Shown: positions 6,124 through 8,460 of the stretch, piece by piece
Layout of the letters: every line of letters begins with the position of its first letter
How positions within the stretch are numbered: the first letter of the stretch is position 1
NCBI GenBank assembly: GCA_964472545.1
Contig: CAYYNP010000381.1
Span: 1 to 8,460, forward strand
DNA: 8,460 bases
Direction: 5' to 3'
Origin: CAYYNP01 sp964472545
GTDB lineage: Bacteria; Planctomycetota; Planctomycetia; Pirellulales; Thermoguttaceae
Translations under genes and position numbers: made by a program
The notes under the pieces: model-generated
What the model was told of the DNA's origin: nothing
Seen by the model: only the letters and a program-made list of their open reading frames with translations
Databases searched by the model: none

Positions 6124-6885
6124 TCACCTCAGATGAGTATCCAGGAACGCAAGCAGTCGATCATTATACTCCTTCGCAAGCAGCGGATGGCGAGTCTTGT
6201 GACTTAGCTCGACCGTATCGGAAACCCTGAAGAACTCGGTCGGAGCTGTACTGATCTTCTGTTGCGCCCTCACGACAAGCGTATCGCTGTCGTCAATCAA
6301 CCGAGAGACCGCCTCGCGGGTAAACTGACTCACCGACTTGACGCGCTGCCCGTACGCCGACTGGCCCAGTTCCTGCAGCAAACCACCCCAACCCAGAACG
6401 ACAAATGGCGACGATCGACCTGGCTCACGGTAATCGAGGACTCTTGTAACCGCGTAGTCATGAGCCTCCACATCTTCGCAGTTGAGAGCCCCGCGTTGCT
6501 GGCAAAGAAGCCGCTTCAGCAGTTTCACGTTGGGTGTCGTGGCATAGATGACGTTGAGGATCTGAATGTAAGGGTCAACCGCGCTCTCGAAGTGCCTCGA
6601 TTTGCGTATGCGCTGCAGGAGCTTGCGAACTAGGGATAAGGTCTGATCGCCGTCATCGGCAGCACATGGGCCCCAATCTTCAAGATGGCTGGGCTTCGCG
6701 GAACCGGGGTTCTTCAACCAGAACGCTCCTACGCATTCCCCGTCTGATCTGCTCCTTTCGTCGCGAGAATCCGCATAAACTCGCGTGTCCTTGCGAATGT
6801 AGAGGCCATTCGTGCTGCCGTCGGCCCACGCCAGTTGCTGCCCCTGCCACTCAAGGTGCTCAAACTCGGCGAATACGTATGCCAT
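6124..6885 (-). CDS. DUF1643-like protein of unknown function
   Basis: 253 residues, ATG at 6885, with a weak AGG 11 nt upstream. There is no signal peptide or membrane segment, so it is likely cytoplasmic. Several motifs match the DUF1643 pattern in order: WLKNPGSA (56-63, like the L-N-P-S-x-A motif), D-x-D-x-T (78-82), YIQILNVIYATTPNVKLL (106-123, like the N-L-F/Y strand), VVLGWG (162-167, like the A-W-G motif) and HKTRHPLL (229-236, like the P-R-H-P-L ending). It is longer than the typical DUF1643 protein of about 150 residues: the N-terminal 50 residues and the middle are extra. The biochemical role of the family is not settled. G+C is about 55% on hand-counted lines, clearly below both neighbours, which hints at horizontal transfer. 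It is convergent with the membrane protein gene (29 bp between stops) and 64 bp downstream of the beta-propeller gene on the same strand. Confidence 0.6.
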   Translation of the reverse strand: MAYVFAEFEHLEWQGQQLAWADGSTNGLYIRKDTRVYADSRDERSRSDGECVGAFWLKNPGSAKPSHLEDWGPCAADDGDQTLSLVRKLLQRIRKSRHFESAVDPYIQILNVIYATTPNVKLLKRLLCQQRGALNCEDVEAHDYAVTRVLDYREPGRSSPFVVLGWGGLLQELGQSAYGQRVKSVSQFTREAVSRLIDDSDTLVVRAQQKISTAPTEFFRVSDTVELSHKTRHPLLAKEYNDRLLAFLDTHLR

Positions 6886-6921
6886 TTGACCGTCTACCTT
6901 TGACGCGAGACTAGACCGATC

Positions 6922-6942
6922 GGACAGGCGGTCGTCTTGTCC
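6922..6942 (-). terminator. Hairpin downstream of the beta-propeller gene (weak terminator candidate)
   Basis: ggacagg and cttgtcc form a 7-bp stem (one G-T pair) with a 7-nt loop, starting 7 nt after the stop of the gene that ends at 6950. No T-run follows on the minus strand, so it is not a classical intrinsic terminator. It could still stabilise the 3' end or attenuate read-through into the gene at 6885. Confidence 0.3.
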
Positions 6943-6949
6943 ACAAAAG

Positions 6950-8389
6950 CTATTTTCCGAAGCAGTAGAGATACTTCCCCGAACGAATCAAGATCCGACT
7001 ACCCACCACCGCCGGGCTGCCGTCGAAGCGGGTGCGGTCGCGGGGTTCGGTCGCGGAGAGTTCGTTCTTGGCCAACTGTTCAAACTCGGGCTTGGCCGCC
7101 AGCACAAACGTCGTGCCGCTGCGGGTGAGGTAGTAGATGCGGCCTTCGGCCAGCAGCGGCGAGGCGTAGACTTGGCCCGCGCGCCCCAGCCGCTGGGAGT
7201 AGACGATCTCGCCGTCCTCGGCCTGCACGCAGAAGGCCACCCCGTCGCTCTCGTCCATCCAGTAGAGATGGCCGTCGAGGTAGACCGGCGAAGACACGTT
7301 CGATCCCCTGTTGCCGGTCCAGAGGCGATGCGTTTCGGTCACCTCGCCGCGTCCGCCGGCCCGCACGGCCAAGCCGGTGGTGTCGCGGCGGCCGCCGAGG
7401 AAGTAGACCACACCGTCGGCGGCCACGGCGCTGGGCACCATGTACCAGCCGATGTCGGTGTCGCAGGTCCAAAGCGGCTCGCCGGTGAGCGGATCGAAGG
7501 CCAACACCTTCTTGGGGATGGCGATCACCAACTCGTCCTTGCCGTCAGCGGTGGTAACGATCAGCGGCGTGTTCCAGGCCTCGCGGATGCCTTTGGCCTG
7601 CCAGCGCGGCTCGCCGGTTTTGCGGTCCAGCGCCAGCAGCCGTTCGCTCTCCACGCTGGCGTTGATCAGGACGAGGTCCTTGTACAACACGGGCGAGGCG
7701 GCGGTGCCCCAGCCGCTGGTGTTCGTACCGACGTCGGATTGCCAGAGTTGCTCGCCGTCGTGGTCGAAAGCAAAGACCCCCGACTTGCCGAAGAAGGTGT
7801 AGACCCGTTCGGCGTCGGCGGCCGGCGTGTTGGCGGCGTAGCCGTGATCGCGGATTGTTTCTTCTTCGGGCAGTTTGGCCGCCACCGACCGGTCCCAGAG
7901 GATTTCGCCGTCGTCGGGCCGCAGGGCGATCAGGTGCCGCTGGAGTTGATCGAGGCTGCCTTCCGGCTCGTCGGGAACGAGGTAGCCGGTGTAGGAAGTC
8001 AGGTAGACTCGATTGCCGCATTGGATCGGACTCGACGCCCCCGAGCCCGGCAGCGGCGTCTTCCAGACGACGTTCTCGCTCTCGCTCCAAGTCAGCGGCA
8101 GGCCGGTAGCGCGGCTGGTGCCCATTCCGGTTGGCCCACGAAAACGCGCCCAGTCGCCGGAGGCGGCCGAGTCATCGAAGGGAAGTTCCGCCTTGGTCGC
8201 CAACCCGCCCGGTTTGGCGAAGCCCGTGTTGCGGCCTGTCGCGGTGGCCGCCTCGCCGGTTTTCACGGTAGCCGCGTCGCCCGTCGGAGAGTCGTTGCCG
8301 CCACAGCCGATCGCAAGCAGCGTGTAGAGGGTCAGCGTCATCATCATCGGTAGCGCGCGAGACGCGGTCGTGTGATTGGCGATCATCAT
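6950..8389 (-). CDS. PQQ-binding-like beta-propeller repeat lipoprotein
   Basis: 479 residues from the ATG at 8389. This start is preferred because AGGA lies 9 nt upstream (8402-8399) and it gives a lipoprotein signal: R11, a hydrophobic core MMMTLTLYTLLAIG, then C29 as the likely lipidated cysteine. The in-frame ATG at 8452 would add 21 residues ahead of the signal. After a Thr/Ala/Gly-rich linker comes WARFRGPTG (80-88), a signature common at the start of planctomycete PQQ-repeat proteins. Propeller repeats follow, with the A-x-D-x-x-[TD]-G-E-x-x-W pattern: ALRPDDGEILW (155-165), AFDHDGEQLW (207-216), ALDRKTGEPRW (253-263), AFDPLTGEPLW (297-307) and QAEDGEIVYSQ (389-399). Related families include BamB and quinoprotein dehydrogenases. 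No dehydrogenase catalytic motif is evident, so a binding or scaffold role at a membrane is more likely than a redox enzyme. The partner is unknown. Confidence 0.88.
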   Translation of the reverse strand: MMIANHTTASRALPMMMTLTLYTLLAIGCGGNDSPTGDAATVKTGEAATATGRNTGFAKPGGLATKAELPFDDSAASGDWARFRGPTGMGTSRATGLPLTWSESENVVWKTPLPGSGASSPIQCGNRVYLTSYTGYLVPDEPEGSLDQLQRHLIALRPDDGEILWDRSVAAKLPEEETIRDHGYAANTPAADAERVYTFFGKSGVFAFDHDGEQLWQSDVGTNTSGWGTAASPVLYKDLVLINASVESERLLALDRKTGEPRWQAKGIREAWNTPLIVTTADGKDELVIAIPKKVLAFDPLTGEPLWTCDTDIGWYMVPSAVAADGVVYFLGGRRDTTGLAVRAGGRGEVTETHRLWTGNRGSNVSSPVYLDGHLYWMDESDGVAFCVQAEDGEIVYSQRLGRAGQVYASPLLAEGRIYYLTRSGTTFVLAAKPEFEQLAKNELSATEPRDRTRFDGSPAVVGSRILIRSGKYLYCFGK

Positions 8390-8398
8390 GTCGTCGTG

Positions 8399-8402
8399 TC
8401 CT
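8399..8402 (-). promoter_or_regulatory. Ribosome binding site deciding the beta-propeller start
   Basis: AGGA on the minus strand, 9 nt before the ATG at 8389. It is the best Shine-Dalgarno match among the in-frame starts I compared and favours the 479-residue product over the 500-residue one. Confidence 0.5.
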
Positions 8403-8460
8403 GCAACTCGAGGCGGTGACCAATGAACATGGCCTTCGGCCAACACTCTCATCGTAGCCT

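Noticed and set aside
2648..6127. 1159-codon open frame on the minus strand, antisense to the membrane phosphotransferase-like gene
   Set aside because: Its translation is Val/His/Arg/Gln-rich without domains, and it mirrors the codon positions of the plus-strand gene, which has clear helices and catalytic motifs. Long antisense frames are expected in GC-rich genes with strong third-position bias.
7172..8353. 393-codon plus-strand frame opposite the beta-propeller gene
   Set aside because: Gly/Ala/Val/Arg-rich with no recognisable motif; the minus strand encodes clear PQQ-type repeats.

Overview
The window is a GC-rich chromosomal stretch (hand counts of single lines give about 62-65% G+C in the large genes). 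The content suggests a planctomycete, probably of the Pirellula type. The reasons are a secreted Pro/Ser/Thr/Arg low-complexity protein, a PQQ-like beta-propeller lipoprotein opening with the W-x-R-F-R-G-P signature common in that phylum, a very large membrane sulfatase-superfamily protein, and mostly weak Shine-Dalgarno signals. This is an inference from protein style; no marker gene is present.

Layout. (1) 1-1188, minus: the N-terminal and middle part of an exported low-complexity protein, cut by the window edge and interrupted by 100 Ns (698-797) inside a 15-bp tandem repeat. The reading frame changes across the Ns, so any direct translation through them is wrong for the C-terminal half. 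(2) 1189-1659: a 471-bp divergent intergenic region with a candidate promoter facing each way and a strong hairpin in the leader of the minus-strand gene. (3) 1660-2802, plus: a 380-residue Glu/Ala/Pro-rich protein with strongly basic blocks and a repeated W-x-x-L-x-S-x-L-G motif. (4) 2918-6094, plus: a 1058-residue polytopic membrane protein with a C-terminal sulfatase/phosphotransferase-fold domain. It has Glu and Thr at the positions that would be Asp and Cys in sulfatases, and a degenerate MopE/EF-hand-like loop just before the catalytic domain. (5) 6124-6885, minus: a 253-residue protein with DUF1643-like motifs and lower G+C, convergent with gene 4. (6) 6950-8389, minus: a PQQ-repeat beta-propeller lipoprotein.

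How they relate. Genes 3 and 4 run in the same direction 115 bp apart and could share a transcript, although a -10-like box lies between them. Genes 5 and 6 run the other way, separated by 64 bp that hold a 7-bp hairpin. Three of the five proteins are predicted to be exported or membrane-bound, so the cell envelope is the common theme, but no pathway ties them together. I found no rRNA, tRNA, CRISPR array or insertion sequence. I do not see a clear new multi-gene system. The best leads are the constrained 70-residue repeat in gene 1 and the unusual architecture of gene 4.
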